Shown in pieces: positions 25,391 to 36,478 of a stretch of DNA of 64,000 bases. The stretch's first letter is position 1. Every line of letters begins with the position of its first letter. Origin of the DNA: Antedon bifida (Eukaryota; Echinodermata; Crinoidea; Comatulida; Antedonidae); assembly GCA_963402885.1 (NCBI GenBank), contig OY727093.1, positions 27,775,409 through 27,839,408 on the forward strand, written 5' to 3'. The notes under the pieces were generated by a model, which saw nothing but the letters and a program-made list of their open reading frames with translations, was not told where the DNA came from and did no database searches. The translations under genes and the position numbers were made by a program.

Positions 25391-28311
25391 TTGTCTGTTT
25401 TATTAATAGGCCTATATGTGTTAGGCCTACTATAATATAGAATACATGTAGTCATAATCCATATTGCAATGGTTTCCTTCAATTTTAACGTAGTATTTGA
25501 AAAGGCATGTAGTAGGCCTACTGTATGTATTGTACAGTATATTTATATTTATATTCAAGAAATTATTCTTAACGATCTCGTATTAACAAATAAACAATGA
25601 TAATTAAAACCGATATAGCAACGTATTTATTGTTTGAAGGTCTGCATGGCGAAATCAAATATTGATAGAAACTTTCTATCAATTTATTTATTGATATAAA
25701 TGTCTTATTTATAACGAAATATTTAAAAATGCTTCTACGCATAAATAATAAATAAATCTACTGATGATATAAATAATTTATATTTAAATAACAAATTGAT
25801 TTAACTTGTCAAAGTAAACCTCAGTTTTGTGTTGCTATTCTAAAAACAACACAGTTAACATCCAGTTTATACTGACTCGATTACTACAATTAAATGTTTT
25901 GTTTTGTACAGTGTGATAGGTTATAACAAAGTATACAGAACGAATAATCGCCTACTTAAAAGAACAAACAATTAAAGAAATGCTAACTGTTTTTTTAATC
26001 ATAGACAAATATCCGTGCTTTTAACTCCTACAAAGTTTTCTTTGCCATTCCATCTGCTTTCCGCACCCCCTCCTGTTATTGTACTTTGCTGTATGTACAT
26101 TAACCATGATATGGAGGTATACATATTAAGTAACCAATGAAAACAGTTTCATTTTATTCCAATGCGATTGGTTTTCGACGTTGATAATAACAAACACTAA
26201 CAACTACTGAACTATATGCATATGCGGCTTTTCTAATTTCTTAATTTTTTGTTAAACTTTGCGTTCCACATATTTTATTTATTGGGGTTTTTTATGTTTT
26301 AAACATTTTCATAATTTTTTTTATTTAAAATAATATTATCAGATTTTTAATTTATGTCAACATCAGAAATACAAATTTTAAAATCTTTAAATATAAAAAA
26401 AAATATTTTTAGAGGTTTATGGTACAAAATTATTTTTTCAAATTATGTTTCATGCCAAACAGATATTAATAAAGAGTTATTTCTACTGTAGGTTTCTACT
26501 GGATATCGTTATTTATCACAATTGAGAGGAATGTGGTTATTCGTTTAGGCCCTCAGAGCGAAATAGTACACAATGAGTCGAACGTATTTTAGGATAGACT
26601 GGGAGTACACGATTCTTGGTACAGAACGAAATAGTAGACAAAGACGGACATATTTTAGGATAGAATGGGAGTATACGACTTCTTCATTATTCAATCAAAG
26701 TCATGTTATTCACTAAACAAATCAGATTATTGTTAAAAACATCTTGTACCATCGATCCAACAATACTTAGAAGTTACCCTATCAATAGAGGGCGCGGTAA
26801 TTACTCGAACTTACAACCGTTAGTCAAAAAACATGAAAAGCCTAATAACATAATGACTTAATCACTTAATATGGTGCAGTACAAAGTCATCCCAATTACA
26901 ATCAACCAGATTGTGTTAAGGACCGTAATTCCTTTAAGTCGCCTAACATTAGGCCTGTTAATTCTGTCCAATTGTGGTAACAACAATGACTTTATTCATT
27001 CATTGGCACTTATACAAATCCTACATCTAATAACATTATTTACTACTCAATGGAGTCAGTCTACAACGTTTATTCTACTTCACTACTATTGCGTATTCAA
27101 TTTTATTTATTCTACGCTTCCATGAACGCTTTAATTTTTTGGAAAATGGGTGACAAATTTGAATTTTTTACTGTGGTTCGGGCTCGATAAAACGACAAAT
27201 TTGCGAGTGAAATAGGCAAAGTTAAAAACGATTGATTCCAATAACATTTCACAGAGATACACGCTTTTACTCTAGACGTATTACTCTGATAAGTGTGGTT
27301 TAAACACTTTTGTTACCTTATTGTTTGTTTCATATGTGAATGAAACCCGGAATAAATAAATTGAATTGAAATTCATTGAAATATCAGGATTTTTGTGTGA
27401 ATAATTAAACTTATTCATCACTTATTTTATAGTTTTATTTTGAACTTGTAACACTTCTATATATTTTTTTATATTGGTTCTTTTGTTTGGAAGCTTCCTG
27501 TATTTTTGATCATTAAAATAATCAATACAAAACAACTTCAACTGATTTGTGTATTACTATGAGGTCAAAACCAAGTTATATGTCAATGACTTTTTATATA
27601 ATGATTGTTCCATAGTAGTTTATCTGACCTGTGTCATTATTATCCAACGAGAATCTTGCTGATAATTAATTAATTCTTTTTTTTTTGTCTCTCTTTTTTT
27701 TTTTTTGTCAAAATCATTCCAACTGAAGCATTATAATATATCATTATATCATAGTCTCTAAACCCAAATTAAAAAAACAATTAAATATGGCACTTCCTAC
27801 AAACACCAACAAAAGAATGTGACCGGTCGCTATACCGGGTATGTGTAATAATGGAATACTACGGTAAATAATCATCTATTAGGGTTAATACAATAGTGTT
27901 TTTCGATATTTCAAACGAAAAATAAACACCAAGTTTTTCATAAAAGCGTCACTCAGGGACGGTCAACGCTGGCCTTCGTAGACACAGGTCAACCCCCTCC
28001 TCTCAATAAACATAATTGTCAACAACAACGGAAAAAATAACTTTAAGGCGAACGGCTGTAGCCCCAGGCTACACGTACGTGTTAGGGTTTAGTTGTCTAG
28101 TAGGCCAACGAACTTATGACACCGCCCATATACACGCTACCGACTATAAATTCTATTGTTAGAATCGACTAAAATAACTCCTTTTGACTAGAAGATAAAA
28201 TCAATAGGCGATAATAATAGGAATAAAGGGGTTATGAAATGACCTTAACATTGCTTAATATACACACGTACGCACACATGTGAAAAGGAATTATTATTTA
28301 TATTGTTGTCA
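25391..28311. other. Noncoding sequence, mostly unrecognised
   Basis: Holds the duplication at 26545-26680 and a LINE-like ending (GGAATAAATAAATTGAATTG) near 27350. An 84-codon frame at 26871-27125 is not like any protein I know. Confidence 0.5.
26545..26680. repeat. Tandem duplication, ~65-75-bp unit
   Basis: GAACGTATTTTAGGATAGAC / GGACATATTTTAGGATAGAA followed by TGGGAGTA, and GAACGAAATAGTA, recur twice. Confidence 0.65.
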
Positions 28312-28610
28312 TTAAGCTTGGTTCCCAATTTGACTTCGGCACAACGCAATTGAGTTGACCAATCACAAACGACAGTTCTGGTAAACCATTGCGTCGTGAT
28401 TGGTCAAATTACTTGTGGTGCGCTTACGTCTTTGCGTTGCGCCTTCTTCGTATATACTTGCGCTACGTCGACCAACGCAAGGACGTAAACGCAACGTAAT
28501 GCTTGGTTCCCACTAGAGACGCAACGAAAGGATGTAACGAAACGTAAGTGATTTGACCAATCACAAGCGATGGATTATTTGACTTACTTTTAAGCTGGAA
28601 CCACGCTTAA
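28312..28610. repeat. CpG-rich foldback repeat family E
   Basis: TTAAGCTTGGTTCCCA at the left end is inverted as TGGAACCACGCTTAA at the right. Inside are ACCAATCACA, GTGATTGGTC and several GCGTTGCGC-like arms, as at 24.3-24.7 kb. A second GCTTGGTTCCCA occurs at about 28500. Confidence 0.6.
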
Positions 28611-28681
28611 TAGTGGGACGCAACGCAACGTGCTCGCGCTGACTCTCTATATCTCCGTGTTACGTGTTACTCCTATGTACC

Positions 28682-28788
28682 TGCGACAAAACTCTAATGT
28701 TACGTCCGATAAAACTCTAATGTTACGTCCGATAAAACTCTAATGTTACGTCCGATAAAACTCTAATGTTACGTCCGATAAAAATCCG
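28682..28788. repeat. Tandem repeat, 23-bp unit, ~4.5 copies
   Basis: The unit ACGTCCGATAAAACTCTAAT plus GTT is repeated with almost no change, suggesting recent expansion. Confidence 0.9.
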
Positions 28789-28984
28789 GTGTACGATACA
28801 TTTCCGATACGCTTCAGAGGTACCTCCGATGTACGGTAACGTTATACAGCATTTTTTAGAAATTTAAACCGATTGATTGACTGAATTTAACTATCTTCTT
28901 CGATAGAGAAAAAACATGTAATGTTATGATATGTTTTCTTTCTGGATCAAATAAACAAAGACTTTTGTAAGCATGTCACAAATT

Positions 28985-29055
28985 GTGGCACTGAAGTGTA
29001 GCTTGTTGGTTTACATACCTTAAAACTCCGGGTTCAGTTCCTATTCGTAAGTTAA
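28985..29055 (+). mobile_element. Possible tRNA-derived SINE head
   Basis: Box A-like TAGCTTGTTGG and box B-like GGGTTCAGTTCCTA, with about 35 nt between them. No clear 3' end is seen and the match to the other SINEs is limited. Confidence 0.4.
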
Positions 29056-29459
29056 TAAATTGATTTTGAATCTGTACTGAAAAGAAATGATTACGTTATG
29101 TTAGAAATATAATGAAAATACATTGACAGATCACAATGCAATGATAATTACAACTTCTCTGTACTGTCTGTAATATTGTATAGTATCATAGGCAAAGTCT
29201 AAGAAACAGTGTCTGGACGGCTATACGCCTAACTTAGCTTTGTTTTTTTTTATTTATTTAATATCATCTTTAATGAGGGTGCACCTATCCAGTTTAAAAT
29301 CTTTAAAATTGTTGATGGATAAAAAGTAAACTTATCTAGCAATAAATCGTTTGAGTTGAAGTTTAAAAGAGTTGGTATCAGCAGTATTCTGTTATTAGCA
29401 TGATACCCCGTCACATGTGATAGTAACTCTGTATTACAGAATTTGTTTATGACACTAGA

Positions 29460-29835
29460 CATAATGCCATGTGGAGATCAGGTGTAAATAAAAAAAAACA
29501 ATATCTGGTAAAAGGTGTATTAAAATAGTAACCAGAATATGATGAATATGATTCATACACGTCACTTATTACATTAAAATAATTTGAAAGTTCAAGAGAT
29601 CCATATGTGTGGATCAGGTGTAAATGAAAGAAAAACATGGCTTTTAAATCTTCTGGTAAAAAGATAGTGACCAGAATATGATAATCATACAAATTTATTA
29701 CATACAAATAATTTGGGAGTTCAAGAGATTCATATGTGTGGATCGGGTGTAAATGAAACAAAAAATGGCTTTTGAATCTGGTAAAAGGTGTATTAAGATA
29801 GTAAGATACAAATTTATTACATAAATAAAAATAAT
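29460..29835. repeat. Tandem repeat, ~120-135-bp unit, three copies
   Basis: Units share CATATGTGTGGATCAGGTGT, AAATGAAA, TCTGGTAAAAGGTGTATTA and CAAATTTATTACAT. The 161-codon open frame across them on the minus strand is a by-product. Confidence 0.85.
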
Positions 29836-29935
29836 TTAGTACAGGATAAGCATCGAGAAAATCGTTAAAAAGATTGCTAATAGCAATAACCCAGTGCGAC
29901 CTTCGGTGGCAAATTGATATAAAACGACTCAATTC

Positions 29936-32900
29936 GCTAGATCAGTAAATAACGTTGTTAACAAACGTTTACATTATCAACTAATTGTGCCATTTACTGT
30001 AGTAATTATTATGTCACTTTGAAAGACCTCAATTGAAGAATAGAGATAAAGGGAGAACAGTCAGTGCACTATAGAGCGAAACTATAGCCATATAGTTATA
30101 TTATTATGAATTAATTGAAAGTCAGACGACTAATGGCTACAAATTCAATATTTTAAGGCCTTGGGTTGTGGTTAGAGAAAAAAAGCTGTGCTTTGAAAAT
30201 ATAATATCATTAATAATTATTAATAGTAAAATGAACTACACTTTTGTAAAGCTCAAATAATAAAACATTTTGAGATATGCAATGCTGTGTAGCAGTGGAG
30301 AAAACAATTATGAAGATGTTGAACTATCAAATATTATGGATTAAATTATATTGATCATGATCTTCCAAATGAATAAACAAAATTGGTGTTTGACTCCACA
30401 AAAGAAAATAAAGTTTAGGTTCGTACCTTGCTTAAAAGAGGCAATAAAAACATCATCTATCTGAATATTTAAACATCAACATTGATCTAGCGAATTTCTG
30501 CAAAAAAAAGAAATCAAGAAAGTTACATAAAACCATTTAAAAAAATCAATGTTCCTTATTTCGGTATTGTAATTTTTAAAACCCCAGTTTGGAAACATGT
30601 ACATCATATCATTAACTATCTAATTATGGATTATAATTATAACGGAAATGTCAAAAATTTTAAATAATTGTTGGGATATCAAAGACTCTCCAATTCAACA
30701 AATTGTTACTTGTTACATACTAAAAAATGAAACCAATTGTTAGTAATTAGTAGTAAAATTAAAGTAAAAATGTATGTACATGGAATTACTGCAATTTTGA
30801 CATAGTAAGACAACATTTCAGAATAAACAAAATTTGAAAGTCGAAATTTCGATATAGTAATGTTGACTTCACTAAAAAGAGGCAAACATTAAATAATCTA
30901 AATTGTCACAAATAGTCAAAAAAATTGTCTATTCCTAATTTTTTTTTTCTTGTTGACAAATTCATCAAAATATTGAACAATATATTAAATTATTTTATTT
31001 AACACGTACTGATGATCATTACTGTACTACCGTAAAGTGTCATTGTATTGTTTCTCAAAATGGCGGACAGGTAATAATAAACAGCTTTTAATTTTAAATT
31101 GGAAATGGAAAATTCGAACGCAATAATTGCGATGCATTAACATTTTGTCTCGTTCAATACAACCACACACTGCGCAATTAGGATCATTATACCCTTCGAT
31201 CCAAAACTATTTAATTTCATGCGCAAACAATAATCGACTATAATCATCATTATTCAATAATTATCTTGTTTTCAATTATCAATTCTTATTGAAATGCAGT
31301 TAATTTAAGCCACCAATCAGACAGACTGTACAATACACTTATCCTAGCATGCGTTAAGATACTAGATCGTCTGCCGTGGAGAAAACGCGCGGTATTTTTC
31401 AAACTTTGTCATTGAATATAAAATTACCGCTATGGCAAAGAGCACTTAGGCTATACCAATGCATTAACCGTAACTCAACTTGTATTCTTGTACCACGAAT
31501 TAAAAAATCCCATGGCGAGTTTACACAAAGGTTAAATTACTGGCGATATATTGAGACAATTTTAACGCCACCGGAATCGTAATTAACCGGGCAAAACTAT
31601 AGGATGACGTCATTAACATTTCCAGAACTTTTGTTAAAACTCGAGAGGGCGTTCAATGTTATGCCTACAGAAAAAAAAAAGTCAGTTCGTTAGCAGAATG
31701 ATGGTACTGTATATGTATACTCGTTCCAAAACGATCGACCTTTTTTCAATAGGTGAAAAAGATTATTTAAAGGGTTAGGCCTATAGGTTATTATGTTTAG
31801 CTACATTTAGGAAGTATCATCTTTTCTGCAATCTCTCGGATTTTCAGAGACTTTGGGAAAAAGTTTCGCAAATGGGAGAAACATTGAAGAGTATTAAATG
31901 CTGGTATCTCTCTGACGGAGAAGAAAGAGACTCAACTCTCTGTCCCTCAGTGAATTTACAATTTAAGTAAAGTAACTTTCCATTCTCAAGAAAAAAATCA
32001 TTGCAAATGATACAAATACCCTCAACTTCTGAAACGCATGCTTCTTCTCAATACACTCCGATCCTCCTAACCTCCTGTTGCTTCAATCGGAGTGTTTTTC
32101 AATTCTTCCAATGTCCACTTCTAGGCTGTTTGATCCGAAGTTTGTTTTGTAAAGCTTGTTATATTAATATGCCAAATGTTTGAGTTATTGTGAAAATAAT
32201 TTAACATTGAATAAAAATCGTGAACCATAATGAGAAACTATGATTTAAAGTGAATTATGAAAAGTTATGTTAGGCAATGTGTTAACATAAAAACGGTGCA
32301 AAAACAAAGAAAAGGTGAATAGAAAATGTCAAAAAATCAAAGGATTTAATATTGAACATGTAATATAACTAGTGTTTCAAATTAGTAAGACATACAAAGT
32401 AAACTTAAAATTGGTCCCAACGAATGATAAACAAAGTACAAATCACATACAACACTCCAATAGCCTACAGAATAATAAATCTTTTTTAACAATATAACTT
32501 TATATTCATTATTTGATTATTATAAATGTTTTAGTACAAAAAAAGGTTGCTTTACGGTTTTTCCAACAGCAAATGGTATAATAGATTCAGTTTTCGCAAA
32601 AATAACATTAACATATCCACAATATAGATTGTCTTAAACTATTTTGATTTATTATTTGTACTATAATTAGTATTACCATGCTACAAACTGAATACATAAT
32701 ACCGTATCATAATAATATTTCCTCCACTTAGTCAGAAACGTACCGATGGTGGTGCTATTTCAAACAAGACACATTACAACTAGTACTGTACGATGTATAC
32801 ACATCCTCCAAACCAATTATAGTTCACTACGCCTATAATATCTCTATGTGGTCCCTTCGGACTTGGTTTCTTACCCTGGTAAGTTGCTTCCTACTAACCA

Positions 32901-33373
32901 AAGTTAGCGATTAAATGTGCCCATGAAACTTACACGGGTAAATACTGTAACAAGTCCGAACAGACGTTATGATCAAATACGGCTAAATGAGATAAACAGT
33001 ACCTTTTGTTTATTATTTATACAGGCATTTTTGACAATATTTACTTGTATTACGTAATCGTATTGTTTTAAGTATGGACCCCTCTAATTATAGGGCCATG
33101 TTTTAAGTACAAAAACACAATTCATTTATTTTCAAATGTTTAATCATTGAGTTACTTATAAAATAGTTGTAATAGATGATACAATATTAAAACATTATCA
33201 AGATGAAGTTAAAATTGTGAGGACACGGAATATTTTTGTTTGTAAAAAGGTAGATTATTTTGTTAAATGTCAAGGTAATTTAGTTCAAGTTTAAAATACA
33301 TCAAGATGTAACAGTAATATTTTACATTGTATTTTTAAAAGAGAAAAATAAAATCGAAATTCTAATGAATTAG
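29936..33373. other. Noncoding sequence without recognised features
   Basis: Open frames at 31376-31582 and 32001-32183 show no family resemblance. One CRE palindrome at 31605-31612. A perfect 10-bp hairpin (ACACTCCGAT) near 32055-32096. Confidence 0.5.
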
Positions 33374-33615
33374 AATAAAACCACTTTAAAATCGTAATAA
33401 AACTAGAAAGATTGAATAGAGCACAACTAATAAGGATTGATTTTCAATCAGAAAAAAATTGGAAACAGTGTCCATTAGAAAGATTAATAGATATAGTCTA
33501 ATATGATTGATTTTAAATCCAACTACATTGAAAACAGTGATAAAAGGTTTACCTCTTTCGGGGGGTATTATTTTTGGAAGAATCAAATCGATTTTCAATA
33601 TTAAGTGGTTTTATT
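33374..33615. mobile_element. MITE family D, 242 bp
   Basis: AATAAAACCACTT at the left end is inverted as AAGTGGTTTTATT at the right, and AAAATCG / CGATTTT continue the pairing. The interior has two TTGATTTT-type inverted pieces. No coding content. Confidence 0.6.
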
Positions 33616-34284
33616 TGTTTTCAAAATGGTTAAGAATTATATTTTAATTTTGAACATTGTGTTGTTATTAAAAGTGCCGTAAACTCAAATTATAAACAAA
33701 AACAATAATGTATTAGTAAAATAATAATAAAATGTGTAATTTTTTAGTAACTACTGTAAGAAAAAATATATATAGAAAACTTAACAATATAACTTTGCAT
33801 AACAAATATTATTTTATATGAGGAAGAAATGTTTTCTTAACTACATTATCATCATCTTATCTGATGCACGTACAGTACATCCATTTTTGTAATTAAAAAG
33901 TGAAAAAAAAAGGTTTTTCATTCTATACAATATTTCACCTCCCACTTCTTATAATATCAAGGTATTATTATGGTTATTTGGTTTTATACAATATATTCAG
34001 GAATGTCAATAGTAGTGAAAAACGTCTATCAAAAAAACAAAAACATCCCTAAAATACCAACACATGCTTAATGAGTAAAAACAAACAATTATGATTTTAT
34101 ATATTATACAGATATATAAAATATGCTTTTAACTTTGAATACAAAGAGATTTATGCATTGTATATAAAAATATTCTCCTATACAGATTAAAAATACAAAC
34201 AATAAGAGACTCCTCAATTCGTCTTAATTCTATTGCAATATAATTAAAATCATATTATTTCACCAGAGCTTTGGATATCGTCAT

Positions 34285-34389
34285 TGACGTCATCAGTGAC
34301 ATCAGCATAAAATGTATATATACTGTACTATGAATTTTGTACCCAATCGTAAGTTTTGTGCATCTTCATGACGTCACTCAATGACGTCA
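34285..34389. promoter_or_regulatory. Cluster of three CRE palindromes
   Basis: TGACGTCA at 34285-34292, 34369-34376 and 34382-34389, plus a TGACATCA variant near 34297. This is the canonical CREB/ATF site. About 1.8 kb past the LRP2-like stop codon. Confidence 0.45.
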
Positions 34390-34459
34390 TTTATTGTGCG
34401 TTTCTTAACATAATGTTGTACAACCCTGGGCAGTAATTGATGATTTCATGTCTTAATGT

Positions 34460-34488
34460 GTAATTAATTAATTAATTAATTAATTTAC
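34460..34488. repeat. (TTAA)n microsatellite
   Basis: Run of TAAT units, about seven copies. Confidence 0.9.
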
Positions 34489-35824
34489 TAATTGGATACT
34501 CTTACAAAATCAGATTCCTACAAGAGTCAAACCTCCATGCAATAGTAATTTTATATTGACATTATACTAACAATATATTTTTTGTGTCAATCAAATATAA
34601 TGCCATTATTCTATGGAACAAATTAACATATTAATTTCTGTTAATAAAGCTCCCGTTCTAATGCACATTTAAACTTTAATTTGATAATAAATATACATAT
34701 ATTTATACACATATGTAAATTGATTACAAATATGATCTAAAAACACAACACTGCACAAATTCAATGTCCAATTTAAGAGATCCACTTTAAAAACCTAATT
34801 CGCTTAAAATCATATCAATTTAACAGATGAAAATGTTATTCATTGTTCTTTTGGCCAACTCTGACGTAATTGCATCAAAATTGTTCACAAGTTGTTTTTG
34901 GATGAGACTCAAAAACCTTTTTTTCTCTCTCTTTGGAGTAACATCCACCAACATCAATCATGCAAGTACAGTCATCTTTCCCAATACTGGACACCCTTGA
35001 GCTGGCCCTATATATGTCTGGTTTTTTGTGTGTGGAAAGTTTTAATGTGTTTTTAATGGTGAAAAAATATGGGACCTTTTAGACTTCAAGAAAAGTCTGG
35101 TTTTGTGAGATTTTCCGGTTTTTAGAGATTCCGGTATTTGGAGAGTTGAGACTGTACTACAGTCTGATATTGAGACACAACAAACTTATTTTTCTTTACA
35201 ATTACAAATATTTTTTATAATATCTTAATTTTCCACCAAAACTAAAATGATACACGATAATAAGTTACTTAGGCTTGTAAACAATTGCAATTACAATACA
35301 ATAATTATCAAACGTTTTCATTTGACTTTCCTCCAAAGGTTACAATTCTACCAGGGAATCACTCACAATTCCCTGTAATATACTGTATACAATGGTTTAC
35401 ACAGCACCTTCACAGGTATAGTAATAAGCTATCTACTATTATGAGGATATACACTGCAACGCTGTTCTTGGTATATCTACATCTTTACATATACCATGAC
35501 CTCATAACAATAATCATTTGGCATATTTGATTGGGTAGCATTTGTGCTTAACAGAAAATAAAGAACTTTTTTTTATCTAATTTGTAAACATTAATTAATG
35601 TTAAATTACACAAGTTTGTTTTTCGTTGGGTACTATCATTCGAAATACTCATCGGAAAAACAATACTCAAATTTAAAGCCCAATCGAATACGCCAGAGAG
35701 AATACCTGTAAGCCGTTCAGTGTCAAAAATATTGTATATTGTGACAATGTCATACAGTAATATTGTTTGCATTAGATAAAGATTTCAATGCCCATAAATG
35801 GAGTACTTTTTATCGTCATCATTG

Positions 35825-35846
35825 TTTATTTAGATAACTATTTATT
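35825..35846 (-). terminator. Candidate polyadenylation signals of the LRP2-like gene
   Basis: Two AATAAA hexamers on the sense strand, about 320-340 nt after the stop codon. Many similar hexamers occur in AT-rich DNA, so use of these is unproven. Confidence 0.3.
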
Positions 35847-36163
35847 TTAAACAAACTCCCATTTTGTCTAATGTGTTTTAGGAATGTTTACACAAAATTT
35901 ATCAAGAAGTATTCAGTTGTAAGAGTTTGATTAAAATTTTACTAAGTTATATAAAATATGTAAAATAATTTTTTTTTAAATGCATGAGCAGACTCAAGGG
36001 GGACCGGCAATCCACGTCCCCTCCCCATTCACTTTTTAGAATATTTTTGTATTTTTTATATAAAATAACTATTGTTCTACATAACCAGATCAGATGCTAA
36101 GTTTGTCTCTTAAAACATTTGAACTGTAATGTGCGGTGGGTATTAAACGACATTCAAAAGAAA

Positions 36164-36478
36164 TTACATGTCAGATTTTTGTACTAAATTCCTTTCGTCA
36201 TTATCGTCGTCTGCTTCTGTCGGGGAGTACGCTGGCGGCGGACCTGCCGGTACAGAATCAGTTGTTGGCGGTTGAAGCACAACACTTCCAATAACATCAT
36301 CTGGTAGCGGCACTTTGTCTGGGAGTGCTTCCGCTTGACCTTCTGGTAACCCTGTCTTTTCGGGTGCGTTGTTCTGTGTGTTGCCGTTTCCAACCGCGTA
36401 TAAATTTGGTGTAGCGATTTCATATCCGGGGTTTTCAAAGTTGTTACCAGTTTCAGTTTTGATAGAAAATGAACCAGG
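36164..36478 (-). CDS. LRP2: LRP2-like exon w35: C-terminal tail and stop
   Basis: Final coding exon, 104 residues. It carries FENPGYE, an FxNPxY internalisation motif for PTB adaptors such as Dab2/ARH. A proline-rich PPPAYSPTE has a PPxY WW-ligand, and the chain ends QKSDM, which fits a class I PDZ ligand (S at -2, hydrophobic at 0). The total tail is about 140 residues, shorter than the roughly 200 of vertebrate megalin, and I see one NPxY where vertebrates have two. Acceptor ctttctcag sets the start. Confidence 0.88.
   Translation of the reverse strand, partial: PGSFSIKTETGNNFENPGYEIATPNLYAVGNGNTQNNAPEKTGLPEGQAEALPDKVPLPDDVIGSVVLQPPTTDSVPAGPPPAYSPTEADDDNDERNLVQKSDM

Larger units (their letters stand above)
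33616..36163. other. 3'-flanking region of the LRP2-like gene
   Basis: Probably includes the 3' UTR on the minus strand; its end cannot be placed. Contains the (TTAA)n run and the CRE cluster; otherwise nothing recognised. Confidence 0.5.

Noticed and set aside
26871-27125. 84-codon plus-strand frame before a LINE-like 3' end
   Set aside because: No reverse transcriptase C-terminal motif found in any frame, so it was not called a retroelement ORF.
29447-29932. 161-codon open frame on the minus strand
   Set aside because: It spans three tandem ~125-bp units; the peptide simply repeats with the DNA and shows no family pattern.
36184-36438. Alternative 84-codon minus-strand frame in the tail exon
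   Set aside because: Out of frame with the spliced LRP2 tail that carries NPxY and ends at 36164.
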